DNA of 64,000 bases, from positions 4,067,606 to 4,131,605 of the forward strand of contig OX578149.1 in the NCBI GenBank assembly GCA_951213105.1, given 5' to 3'. The translations under genes and the position numbers were made by a program. Positions within the stretch are counted from its first letter, which is position 1. Every line of letters starts with the position of its first letter. The notes under the pieces are model-generated. The model worked only from the letters and a program-made list of their open reading frames with translations, ran no database searches and was not told where the DNA came from. Below are positions 1-11,800 of the stretch, piece after piece. Source of the DNA: Amaurobius ferox. Taxonomy: Eukaryota > Arthropoda > Arachnida > Araneae > Amaurobiidae.

Positions 1-154
1 TGCAAATTTCAGATATTTTTGAGTGTTTTCAGAAGAATGATTTTTAGGCTTTTAGGTTTTTACAAGTTTAAGAACTTTGGAATATATGATAGAATGTTTT
101 TAGTATATCATAAAGTCAAAATGTTAGATTTCCCCCCCCCCCCCCCCCCCAACA
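1..154 (+). mobile_element. LTR 3' end fragment (same family as 32.6-38.8 kb element)
   Basis: The first 154 bases match, in reverse complement, the outer end of the LTR that starts at 32618. Shared signs are the TTTTTGAGTGTTTTCAGAAG stretch, the TTTTAGTATATCATAAA motif and a C-run ending in CCCCAACA. The element is read here on the plus strand and its body lies left of the window. The C-run (132-150) is much longer than in the other copies. Confidence 0.7.
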
Positions 155-283
155 CAGCAAATAAAAATTTTATAGTTTGGGTTTTAAAGAGTTAAAAGGG
201 GATTTGGGCTTAGACCCAGCCTGGGCTTGAGTTTTCTTTCTACTGTTTCGGGCCAGGTTGTCTTTTTATTTTCCTTATATACA

Positions 284-366
284 TAATGTATAAGGAAAGT
301 ATTGTGACGGGGTCGAAAATTTGAATTCGATTTTTCGGCGGGAGAGCATGTTTCAAGCATCCCTGA
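284..366 (+). repeat. left piece of interspersed repeat
   Basis: Starts with a short hairpin around TATAAGGAAAGTATTGTG and resembles the opening of a repeat type that continues, after the transposon at about 361-2915, with the TG microsatellite and the GACGATATCTCACGAAC segment. I infer that one repeat was split by the transposon. The exact junction is not resolved. Confidence 0.4.
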
Positions 367-2915
367 TCATTAGGGTGGAGCTTAAAAGCTATGAAATTAT
401 TTATTTTTTATTTTTGCAAGTCCCACCCTCTAACTTTGTTCCTTCTGATATAAAAACACTATATAAAAGTTTGAGCAATAAATTTTAATATTAAGGGGGT
501 AGCTCAACTGACTCAAAGTTTATAAAAATTAGAAAAAAATAAGATTATTAGCTGTAGCTGTACCTTAACATATGTATTTATTTACATTGTATTTAATGCA
601 CTAATTTTAAACAATTTATGTAATTTGTTATAAATATTATCAGCTTTATATTTACCATTAAAATTTTATTGGCTTTGCAAAGGCTGAGACAGAGTCTTTT
701 TCCTGCTATCAGGGTACATTTTGCGATCATCAACAACTTGTAGCAGGAATTGTAGCTGCATTTCACCATGAGTTATCAATCCACTGTATTCCTGAATAAG
801 TGCAACTGCATGTTCCGCATTGTCATTTACTACTTGTAAATATTTTATTATCTCTTTAGCCTGTTTGTAGTCCTCTCTCAACTCTCACAAGTCTGGATCA
901 ACTGTAAGATATCCAACTGGAAGTTCCAACAATTGAAACAAAATGAATGACTTTGCTGTGACAAAATCTTCCAAGTTTTTGTCCTTGAACAAATGAAGAG
1001 CAACGCTGTTTCGCTTAGAGTAATTTTGGTCCTGTTTTTCAGCATGAGCTTCATTCTGCATAGCATTCACCATGCGTCTTTTGGTTGATATACTGACACG
1101 ACTATCAAACAAAACTAAACCAACAAGTCCTTGTGACAAATACCACAAGTGATTAGCAAATTTACATGATGTTGACTTAGAAATGGCTGAATGTATTGAT
1201 GAGTATTCAAGTAGCGACTTCAGCAACAACAGGTCATTGTTAGGAGCACATGAAGCTTGAGGTGCAGAGATCCAAGCTTTCAAGTATACACAGACTATAA
1301 AAACACACACAACACATAGTCTTTCTTCTTCTTTTAAAGTCAGTTTAAATTGAGCTTTCCAGTTGTTCAGCATAAATTGAGCAAACAGATCTTGAGACAA
1401 TATATGATTTTGGACATACAGTAGGCATGGTATATTACTCCTGGTGACATAAATCGGACTCCCATTGCTGGGACAGCACCAAGAAAGATAATTACGAGTT
1501 CTAAGAATTTCTTTATAATCCACTCTTAGTTTTGGTTCTCTTTATTTCAGGTACTTCTTTGCATAGTCGATAGTCTCTTGATTTATATCTTCTAGATTTG
1601 TGACAACATCAAATGAAATTCCTGGTTCATACTTATCTGTATCAATGAATCTCCAATATTCTTGAAAGCGTTTAAATAGTTGCAACTTCAGGAGAAGATC
1701 TGACTCCCATACATACTTCAAACACTGTACTAATTATGAGCTCCATAATGTGACGCCTGCAAGCAAGTGATAGAGCTATTTCTTAAGCTTTTGCACTAGA
1801 AGGGCACATGCACCAGAATTATGACCAGTGCTTGAGCTCGTAGTGTCAAAGCGCATTGCGCGAATATTGTCTACCATACCCCAGTTTTCAATGGCTTCAA
1901 AGACAGCTGCAGCAAGGGCCTCTCCTGTTGTAGATGGAATCTTGGCAACTGCCAGTAGTTGAGAAACTCCTTTCCCAGAAACTAATACTGGTAGGTGATC
2001 AATTTTCTCTTTTCCAGTCAGGTCATGCATCAATGTTCCATCCCAAGAATGACAAAAAAAAATGTTGCCTTGAAACTTGGTCTTTATTTTTTCATATTTT
2101 TTTTCTCTCTCTGCCATTCTTTGTTGACGAATTGAGTCTTTGTTTAGAGCAAATTCATTAATGTTCTGTGCTAAGCTTTTGGCAGCTTCTGATATAATAA
2201 AAACAGCCTTTCGGTCTGACACCTTTGTGCGATCTAGTGCCGCAGCAAGTTCTGGAGTAACTGTGGTTTTTCGTCCCCGTTTTCATTTTCTTAATTCTCC
2301 ACATGAATCATATTGTCCCCAGTTTCAAACTTTTCATCATCTCTTTCTGCTGAGCTGTGTGAGACTCATCAGTAGAGGACAAAAGTGCAACTTCAGAATC
2401 TGCATCTGCTAATAGCTTCATGTTCTTCATTCACTGTTGTCTGGAAAGGAATGCTTTGTTTCTTTTAATTTCTAATATAATCTTTATAATTTCTAAATAC
2501 TAGTTTAAAAACATCAGACTTTCGAAAATTTTATAAACAGAGATCAAGTTCAAAACATTGCATGATTGCAGCTGCAGCACAAAATGGCTCATCTGATTTT
2601 TGCCATGTGTTTTGAGCTTTGTGCTATTTGCAGTTTTACATAGTCCAGTATTGCCATTTATGAGTCAAAATATAAAGCTGAAGGAATTTTAAATATATTT
2701 AAAGGTGGTGGCATTTAATTTAATTTTCCATGACACTGCGTACATTTACCATGTACAAAAACTTTTCTATCATTGAGCTACCTCTAAATATTGTTCAATT
2801 ATGCTAATAATTTGCCTGAATTTTTTTTTTTTTGTAAAAAGGAACAAAATTAGATAGTGAGAAGACCATATATTCATAGTTAAAAAATAAGCTCCATCCT
2901 AATGGTCATGAATCA
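361..2915 (-). mobile_element. unclassified DNA transposon with inverted ends
   Basis: Imperfect terminal inverted repeats face each other: CATTAGGGTGGAGCTTA near 371-388 and TAAGCTCCATCCTAATG near 2887-2904. Between them lies a decayed minus-strand transposase-like gene (666-2330). The element is about 2.5 kb and interrupts an interspersed repeat. I could not resolve the target-site duplication. The superfamily is not recognised. Confidence 0.5.
666..2330 (-). pseudogene. decayed transposon-encoded protein
   Basis: On the minus strand the protein opens with a TVTPELAAALDRTKVSDRKA segment (2270-2215). It continues through a DLTGKEKIDHLPVLVSGKGV segment and a RFDTTSSSTGHNSGAC segment (around 1840), and after a break resumes with VYLKAWISAP, HLWYLSQ and LEDFVTAKSF segments (1290-900). 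Proteins with this order of motifs are familiar as repetitive, uncharacterised ORFs in invertebrate genomes. The D-T-T-S-S-T-G region may be part of an RNase-H-like core, but that is inference. Stops and frameshifts between about 1750 and 1530 and after 900 show it is broken. Confidence 0.55.
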
Positions 2916-3700
2916 AACATTTTTGAGGTGATGTGTGTGTGTGTGTGTGTGTCAGCGAGTCTGTGGAGACGATATCTCACGAACAAATAGAGCGATTAGA
3001 ATGAAATTTGGTACAAAAATCATAATCCATGAATACTGGAAGCTTATTGTTTTTAAACGTAATTGAATGTTCAGAAACCCCCTAAATTTTCTGAAATTTT
3101 GAAACAATCATCAAAAAATCAAAACCTTTAATAAAGTTACGCAAATAGACAATTCTTATGTAATTTTTCCTTAGAAAACGATTGACATAAACATTAGAAT
3201 GCTAGCATGAACCGTTCTCGAGATATTGCACATTTTAAAAATAAATTTATCAAAAAATCCCATAAATTAAAAAAAATATATTAACCGTTGAGAAAAATGT
3301 TCACTTTTCATATGCAATATCATGCGATAAATTTGGTGACATCATTCTTGTGGATCTAGCTCATTCCACTCATGAGAAAAGATATTTTGAGTAATACTTT
3401 TGCATTTGAATGCCAATAGTTATTTATCTGCTATAAGAATAACTTATTTCTCCGTCTATAATGCTTGGTGAGATTTTGCAGCCGAATTTGGCGGAATGTC
3501 GCCAACTTGGCGAATTTTTGAAATGTTGCCAAATTAACGAAAATCTCACCAAATGGATAAAAATGACGCTAAATCAATGAAAACGACGGCTAATTGAAGA
3601 AATTCAATATCTTGGAAAGAATATAAATATCTGTTATTGTAAAAGTAGTAAATTCATTGCATTATATAAGGAAAGCCATGTGTTGCTCACATCAGATTTT
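2910..3700 (+). repeat. interspersed repeat, right piece
   Basis: Begins with a TG microsatellite (2933-2953), then a GACGATATCTCACGAAC and ATGAAATTTGGTAC segment, and ends near TTATATAAGGAAAGCC (3663-3678). A diverged copy in the same orientation lies at about 41520-42110: both share the TGAATACTGGAAG, TCAGAACCTTTAAT-like, CTAGCATGA and CAATATCTTGGAAA landmarks in order. No protein is encoded. Confidence 0.6.
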
Positions 3701-5776
3701 TTTTAAAACATACATTACGACCGGGTCAAACATAATTATTTTGAAAAATTTTTCAATGGATTTAAATTGAATATATGAACTTATTGCTTTATAGTAAATA
3801 TAAATGTTTAAGAAAACAAACTCAATTCTCTGTACACAATTTTCATAGATTTGTTTTTAACATATTTGAATACAAATCATTTCGAGTTCGCCAAGATGCA
3901 GTTATCTTTAGGTCGAGTTCATTGTATATTTATAAATTTCTTCGGGTTTAGCCCTGGTTTAAGCATTGGTATTGTCAGTCGGGTGAAAATCTTAAACTTC
4001 GGTACACGCAGACCTCTAAAAGGAGAACAGAACATGTCACTTCAATCGAAAGCATGCTATCGTATTTTCGTACAGCTATTAGATTCATTGGGTGGAGGAC
4101 GAGGGGAGAGAATATAACTATCGCCTGTGGTTACAATGTAGATCTGACGGCTCGCTTACACAGAAGCGTTGATAATGCACACTAGTTAAGTTTATGGGGG
4201 GGAGGGGGCAGATTTGCAAGTGATGACATTTCAATTTTCATTCATGGCACAGGAAAGGGCAGCTTTCGCCATAATTTTACGATGACAGCACAATTTGATA
4301 CTTATTTTTTTAAATTTTTTACGAAACTTCCGAAAATTGACCATCAGTACCGAATTTTAACCCTGCGAGGATGGGAGATTTTCGAAAGACTGCTACTACA
4401 CATATTCATAATTTCCATATGGTCATTTACGGACTGTGAATATATAGATTAAAGTAGAACAATAATATATAACACTGCAATATCGGCAATTCAGCTCGGA
4501 AAATAATTCCCCTTCCTCAAGATTGATATCCTTTATTTGCGCCGGACGCCCTGGTGCGTCCGGACCCAAGCCGCAGCGAACTCCCGAAACTCTTTCATAC
4601 AGATTAATTCCTTTAATTTTTTATTATGAAAAACATGCTATAAGGAATATTTAACCAATAAATAACTTCACATGCTGAAAATAGCGAGGGTGAATTTCAT
4701 GCATTTTTTTTTCTTTCTTAGTGATTTTAATTCCGTTCATGCATTCGCTTTAGGGAACCCTTTTAAATTTGAAGTAGGTGTAAAATTGATGAAGGACCTA
4801 TTAGTTCCAAAGAGCTAGATTACTCCTTCATACAGCGTGTAAAAATGGGGGTGTCTAAGTCATAGAGCGTGGCAGAAATGCTACACCATGGCATGTCGCA
4901 AAACACATTGATGATTAAGGGGAGGGGTAAGATAGGAATGTGGATTGCACTCATTCTCGGTTGCAAATGCAATAAATTATGATGGCCTTGTAGGGGGAGA
5001 ACAACTACGGAAGAGCCGTAGCAGTATCGTAGCAATTGTTGATAGATTTTTGTTACTCTACAGGTGGGATTGTTTAGGGAGAAGGGTCATTCTAAGCTAT
5101 CACAGAGTTTGGCCGGTAGTCAGGGTTTTGTTAATAGCCAGTTTTCAAGTTTAATCGTGTCTTTACCACGTGGTCACTTCTCCACCCACAAATGGATACC
5201 ACTCCAGGAACACCTGGGGCATGGCAGCATGCACTTCTATGAGGAAAGTCAAAAGATAAGCAGAAAGGTTAAAAGATAAGAGGAATTTTACTTTGGGAGA
5301 GGTGCTTTTTTTTCTTGGAAATTAAAGGCTTGTGTACTCCATAACTTAATGTAGCAAGTATTAAGGGCATATTTTTCGGAGTTTTAAAAAAAAAAAAGGG
5401 CAGCTTTCTAAGTAGGGAGCAAGTGTTAATCAAAGGGCGGGTGTCAGGGTGCAAAATTTTATTATGAGGGCAGGCAGGGCGGACCTTACTTTAATGAAAG
5501 GGCAGGCAGGGCATTCCACACCCATGAAAAATGCCTAGAATAAACTCTGTTTAAACCTTCATGAGGGGTGGCAACAACCCATCATTTTGACCTTATTATG
5601 GGAATAATGTGAGTAATAAAATCACCTCTTATTAATAAAAAAAAATTTCTCAAATTAATTGCATTTAAGTGATACCTAACATATAGTTGTCCTCCATGAA
5701 ACAATGTTCTTGCAAAGCTTTAACAAAGAAACAGTCTTCAATTTTATATATAATAGATTTGATTCTAGGAACTCAC
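3701..5776. other. non-coding stretch downstream of visible MKK exons
   Basis: No recognisable exon, RNA gene or transposase. A short GC-rich hairpin (CCGGACGC at 4542-4549 and GCGTCCGG at 4556-4563) stands out from AT-rich surroundings. The remaining exons of the MKK gene were looked for here on the minus strand and not found, so they probably lie left of position 1. Confidence 0.5.
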
Positions 5777-5854
5777 CATTGTAATACCTAAACTCCAAAC
5801 GTCAGATCTAATATCATACCCTTGCTGATTAGCCTCTGGATTGATACGCTCTGG
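5777..5854 (-). CDS. MAP2K6: MKK3/6 exon 6 (APE region)
   Basis: 26 codons, phase 0: [20 protein letters not shown], then SLGITM. This completes the M-A-P-E-R motif begun in exon 5 and reaches the conserved SDVWSLGIT of the F helix. The acceptor is GATATTTCAG and the donor GTGAGT (5776-5771). Further exons must follow to the left. Confidence 0.96.
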
Positions 5855-8800
5855 CTGAAATATCAAGGAAAAAAAAAAAATCAATAATCATTGGAATCAG
5901 TAGAATCAACCCAGAATAAAAGTACTTATGTAAGCTTAAAATATATTTACTTTCAAAATTTAATTTCTCCATTCCAGTTATCAGATCAGCTACATTAAGT
6001 TAGTTTTATTTTGTTTCATGTCATAGGGATGAATACAGACAGCTGTATTGAGTTCTTATATCACCTTAACTCCAACATTACTTAAAAATCAGACTTTTTA
6101 GAAAACAAGTTGTATTTATTATGCATAAACTGATACTATGCATAAAAAACACACAAGCACACACAAAAAAAAACATTAATAACTTTGTACAGATTCGTAT
6201 TTGAATATTCTGATCTTAAAGAGGCTTTTGAAAAGTCGGCACATAATTTCATATGCCAAACATAATTCAATAGTTGAAAATGGCAGATGGTTCAATAGCT
6301 TTAAGACATTTAAAGTGCAATTTTAATATTCTGCAAATGCTGACAATTATAAGTATTTCTAATTGATACCCGGTTTTAAAACAGTCACCTGTATGGCCAA
6401 TGTGCTGGTGTTTGGAGGCATAGATGACTGAGTATGCATAGAATCCACTTTAAGTTGTAGGTTTATAAAAGTAAGTCACCTCCTTTGATGCACAGGGGGC
6501 AACCTAATTCATAACAAAACACACTTCTCTACCACTTATGGGTAAATAATAATATATCAAAAATACATGACCATTAAAAAAAAAAGTTTTGAAAATCTTG
6601 CTTAAATTCGTGGACGATAAAATTTTAGTTAATTAGTGGGCACCCCCAAAAATTAGCTGTATTACCAAAAAAAAAAAAAAAAGTTAAACAAATCTCAAAT
6701 TGCGTTTGTGGATAAAATGAGGTAAAATTTTCAAAAACTTACTGCCATATAAGGTTTGCAGCCAGCATCAATGGTTTTAGCTACTGAGTCAACTAGGTGA
6801 CCTGATATTCCAAAATCACATATCTTAACTGCACCTCCACGACTTATAAGAATATTAGATGGCTTCACATCACGATGGATAACCTTTAATTTGCTCTGCA
6901 AATAATGTAAAGCACTGACTACCTGCAATATAAGCAATAAAAAAAAAAAAATTAACTTCACTAGAGATTCAAACATACACAAAAGTAATACAGTAAAATT
7001 TATTTATAATGAAGACACTTAATATCAATTTTTTTTTATATATGAAGTACATTACAATTATTGTTTGCTCTGTCACTATTGTAATGCATTTTTTTAAAAT
7101 TTTGTTTACCCCAAAATTTCTATTCAAAAATAATTTATAGCTAAAGGTTTTTCAGATATGTTGGGTTGTTAATGTTGCTGTTAACATTTATTAATTTTAG
7201 AATTTTATTTGTCTAAACTGGTTCAGGAGGCATATTTATTTATTAATGACCCCTTTTAGTAATTTAATTTTTCTATTTTCCTTTTTATTTAGATTTTAAG
7301 ATTCTTTAGTTCCAAAAATATTCTATTCCATAGATATGGTAGTTCAAATGACAGAATTCCCAGAATTCTGTTTTTTTTTTTTAGTAATATAAATTTATTT
7401 AAATTAGCTAATTTGTAATTCCTTTTATTTTTCGTTTTATTCTCTTTCATTTAATACTAAACTTGTTATTTTCAGTTAAGAATTCATTATGATTTCTATT
7501 TTAAATTCTATTTTGAGTTTTTTGAATATTCCAGAATAGTCCATTTTTAAAATTTTGCTCTAATTATATATTCTACATTATTTATTTTATATTTTTTAAT
7601 TTTCTTCTGGTTTGAATGATTGTCCTCTTTTATAAAATTAAAATTTTTGATTGGCTGACAGTATTATTAAAATTATCTGTCATGAATTCTTTGACTGTTG
7701 ATTGATAGCTTATATATACCATATCTGGCAACAGCTATTGAAACTAAAAATAATGGGCAGTTTATGTCATTTTTCCCTGATTAAATCTAAAAATGTGAAT
7801 TTAAAAAATCACCTTTGCGCTACTACAGTACATGGTTTCCAATGGAATGAATTGTTCAATTTCTCTATCTCTTAAAATTAATTTTTTAAAATGCTGCACC
7901 TCTTTTTAACACTTTCCAACATAGTTGAAAAGTGTTTATGACTTTGGTTATTCTGTCTGTCTATCCATTTGCAAAAACTGCCTTAAAAACGACTTTATCA
8001 AAATAAAATTTTAGTATGTTGTTCAGACAGTCTGTGAGACATATGGGAATGTAAATGAATAATATCACCCAATTAGTTTTGGATTGAACCCGGGTTGAAA
8101 AAGTGAAATACATTGAACCCTATGGGACCGTATTTTTCAAACATTTTTTAAGCAAAGCTAAAATTTATAAATTGCTTTCAAAATTTTAGGAAATATTCAA
8201 ATTATCCCATAAAATATATATAAGCATATAAGCATATAAAATATAGAAGAAAAATGTGTTTGATAATTTTTAAATAAAAATTAAAATAATAACTACACCC
8301 ATATTATATGCAAGCCGTCCAAATGATTGCTCAAGTCTTCAGATGAGTCGGACGGTCTGGGTCTTCAACCCATATTATATGAGGAGATCACGTGACCCAC
8401 TTCAAAATAAAATATGGCATCCATATTTTTATCCCAGTGTCAAAATCGTGATTCTTCAAGTTCTTTTAAATTTGTATTTATTGCTGCATCCATCCTAAAA
8501 CCATTTTATTTTTTAGTATTTTCTGTGCATCTATATCCCATGCAATTACAATATTTTTGAGTTTAAATGATTATCAAACTTTGATTATTTATACAAAGAA
8601 GCCTAATTTTAACAGCTACAGAATGTAAACAAATCAAGCTGCAAGATGAGTTGTATAAGAATTGCTGAATTTTAACTGAAAATTATTTAGCTCTGGAGTC
8701 TGGAATATAGGTAATAAGAATGAAATATTCATTGATTTTACATAGAGAAGCAGACGATTTTATAGCATTGCCTTTTTTGATGTTTTAAGTATGGAGTTAA

Positions 8801-11800
8801 AAAGTACCTTTACCTCCATGGTTTTAAGTTTCCAAGTAAAATAAATTATTGTAGTACTGTGATAATTTAAAAAATATCAACGTTGAGTGTATCACCTTTT
8901 AGAGATGTTTAAATAAAATTGCATTTGAGTTGGAAAGTGTTTCATAATCAATGCTTTATACATTATTGATCTTGTTTTTTACTATGCTGATGTTTTGCTT
9001 CTTCGAGATATATACATCACACGAAGCCCTAGTCTTCATGTTTGATAATTAACATGATGTGGCATCTTTGATTTGCTCTCCAGCTGTCTGATAGGAAGTT
9101 ATTAGAAAAGTAAACATGCTGAGTCAATGAATAATTTTCGGTCTGTGTTCAAATGTTTACTTTTACTTATCTTTGTTTTGAAAAAGTATCAAAAATATGT
9201 GAAATAATTTGGAAAGATATAACATATCTACCCATTTACAGGGAAAATAACTGGAGTGCTTCAAGTTCAATAGATTAACTGCACTATTTTGTGAAATTGC
9301 TTGCAAAAATCGTCAAAGACTAAAATAAAAGACTACAAGTGTTCAAATGTATCAATTAAATGCTTGATTTATACATAATTTTTGACAATGAAAAGAATAA
9401 GACCAATTTCATAAGTCTAGAACTAATCATTTTCAAGATATTTTAGTTTATTCTCCTTTTTACAACGTCGTTCTTGAAAATACACCCAGTTGCTAACAAA
9501 TGAAAATTGAATTAAAACTGCAAATTCAAAGTAATTTCGAATAATTATTCATGTTATTTAGTGCAAATAAACTAATTTAATGAACTGTGAATGAAAAAAA
9601 GAGAAAATGAATTTGTCTCGAAAAGTCGTGTGCTGCCCTCATCAGATTCTTTTAATGATCATGCTTTTTTTTAGTTTTAATTTTACTTTTTTTTCACGTT
9701 TCTTTTAGAGGATAATTATTAAAATAGGTGCAACTTGATGTTGACAATGTGAATCTATACATTTGTGTAAACATAAGTTTTATGCCGCAAGAAGTTTCTT
9801 CTAATGGCTACAGATTGATTGTAACCAGAAAATAAAAGATATGAGTAATATAGAAAAACATGATTAAAATGCAAAGATTGTTACTCATAAAAAATGAAAA
9901 TTTCTTTAAATGCATGTCTTAAAAAAAATTAGAAAGCCCCCAAAATATATTACTAGAAAAAAAAATTTCCTGGAAAAGAAAGAAAAATGCAAATACTATT
10001 ACAGTTCAATGCTAATGCAACAAAACACAAAATTTTTTGGATAAAAAAAAAACTTACAGCAAATGCTATTTTTGCTAAGACATCTTCAGGAATTTTTTCT
10101 TTAGCGTTATACACTTTGGGATAAAATTTATCAAGCGATGTGTCCATCACCTCCATGCATATCCAAACATCACCCTAAGAAAGAATAAACAGTCATCAAT
10201 AAATAAAAAAAAATACCAATGTCTGTGTAAAAAATTCAAATGACATACAGATACAAAATTTGTCAAAAGGTGTCAAAAATTCCTTATTATCATAAAATTG
10301 AATTTTTTTAATACAATTTTTATAGTATATAGAGACAATATATTGTAACTGAGTTCAATCTTCAAAATTGATTTTCTGACAAATTACACACTTTTACTAT
10401 TGTACACCAGTGCTCCCTTTCTTTCTGCGGTCCCACCGAGTGTCTTTCAATTTTATCATTTATAATACATATATATATATATATATATATATATGCTGCA
10501 TTTTTGCCTATTTCATATCTTTAGGAATTCTTGTGTAATGTTTTGATTTATTTTAGTTTTCTCTAATCTTGTTTAAACTGGTTTTGCCTTATTGGAATAT
10601 TTTTGCTGTGTTTTGGATTGATTGGGCTGCTCTTCATTCTGCTTCTTAGTTTCTGGGCTCTCTTAAGGGGCTCTGAATTTAAGACTTGGATGTGTGGAAG
10701 ACTCAGAACGTCCGACTCATCCGAGGACTACAGCAGCTGTTTGGACAGCCGGTGAGACTGGGATGTGTGTAATATGTATGTGTGTGTGTGTGTGTGTGTG
10801 TGTATATACAGTAGCAGACCAATTATCCGGAATCCTCCGGACCGCTAGCTTTCTGGATTTTTGATCCCTCGCCAGAATGGCAGCTAAAAAGGGTATTACG
10901 TTGATTTGGCACTGTTGTCTAATCACCGTACTATGCTAAATACACTATAAACCTTTATATATTTTATAACTTCAAACTTTATTTAATATAATATTTTATT
11001 TACTAGGGGTCTCCGCCACCTGAGCACTACGTGCTTTGCCAACTCACATAACTTACTTCGCAAGTTATGAGTATATACCAAATGAGTGATACCAAATAAC
11101 TTGCTTCGCAAGCGATTTCAAGCAAAACTAAAATTTAAATCAGTAAACAGTTTATTTTACCATGTTACATTATCCTATTATTTCTATACAAATGTACTAA
11201 ATTGTATATTTTTGTATGCTATACCTTTTGCAATATGAGACAAGAGAAAATCGATGGACATGCCGATACGAAAGAATATTTTTCACTTCAGAAGTTCACA
11301 AAAGGTAAAATATCTCGTAAATTACATCAAAAAAAAAGGGGGGGGCTCTGTCCTGCAAAAATTCAACTATATAAGTACCTGCCTGCAAAAATTCGTGGTC
11401 TTGCTACTGTTAGTCTATAATTCACACAAACTTGCAGCGAAAATATTTTGTCCTTGACTTTGTATTAAGTATTTCTTAAACTAAAATATATACTGAAAAA
11501 CAGCTTATTTCAACATATTCCCCAATATTTTCTATACAAGTATACTAAATTTTAAATTTTTGTATGCTACAGTTTTGCGGTACAAAGCAGAAGTTCAAGG
11601 AACAAGAAATTTGTCGAATAGCGGTGGCAGCTATTTTTTTTTAAATATAGAGGAATTTCTAGCATTTATACATCCTTATATTTAAAAAAGTGAATGCCTG
11701 TGAAAAAAGGAAATACTTTATTAAGAATAGTCACATATGTGAAAAATACTGCAGTAGATGAAATATATAACTTTTCTTATAAAGAAAATCAGCACTTCTC

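Noticed and set aside
132..150. Long C and G homopolymers (also 24014-24035, 40562-40575, 43542-43554, 50367-50380, 56158-56173) as functional elements
   Set aside because: Their lengths are the least reliable part of an assembly; only the recurrent ones in the array are discussed as a finding.
3851..4117. 88-codon open frame on the plus strand
   Set aside because: No family resemblance and isolated; length is unremarkable by chance.
1..5776. Remaining 3' exons of the MKK gene
   Set aside because: Looked for the expected RFPY, WGTPF and C-terminal segments on the minus strand and found none; they are probably outside the window.
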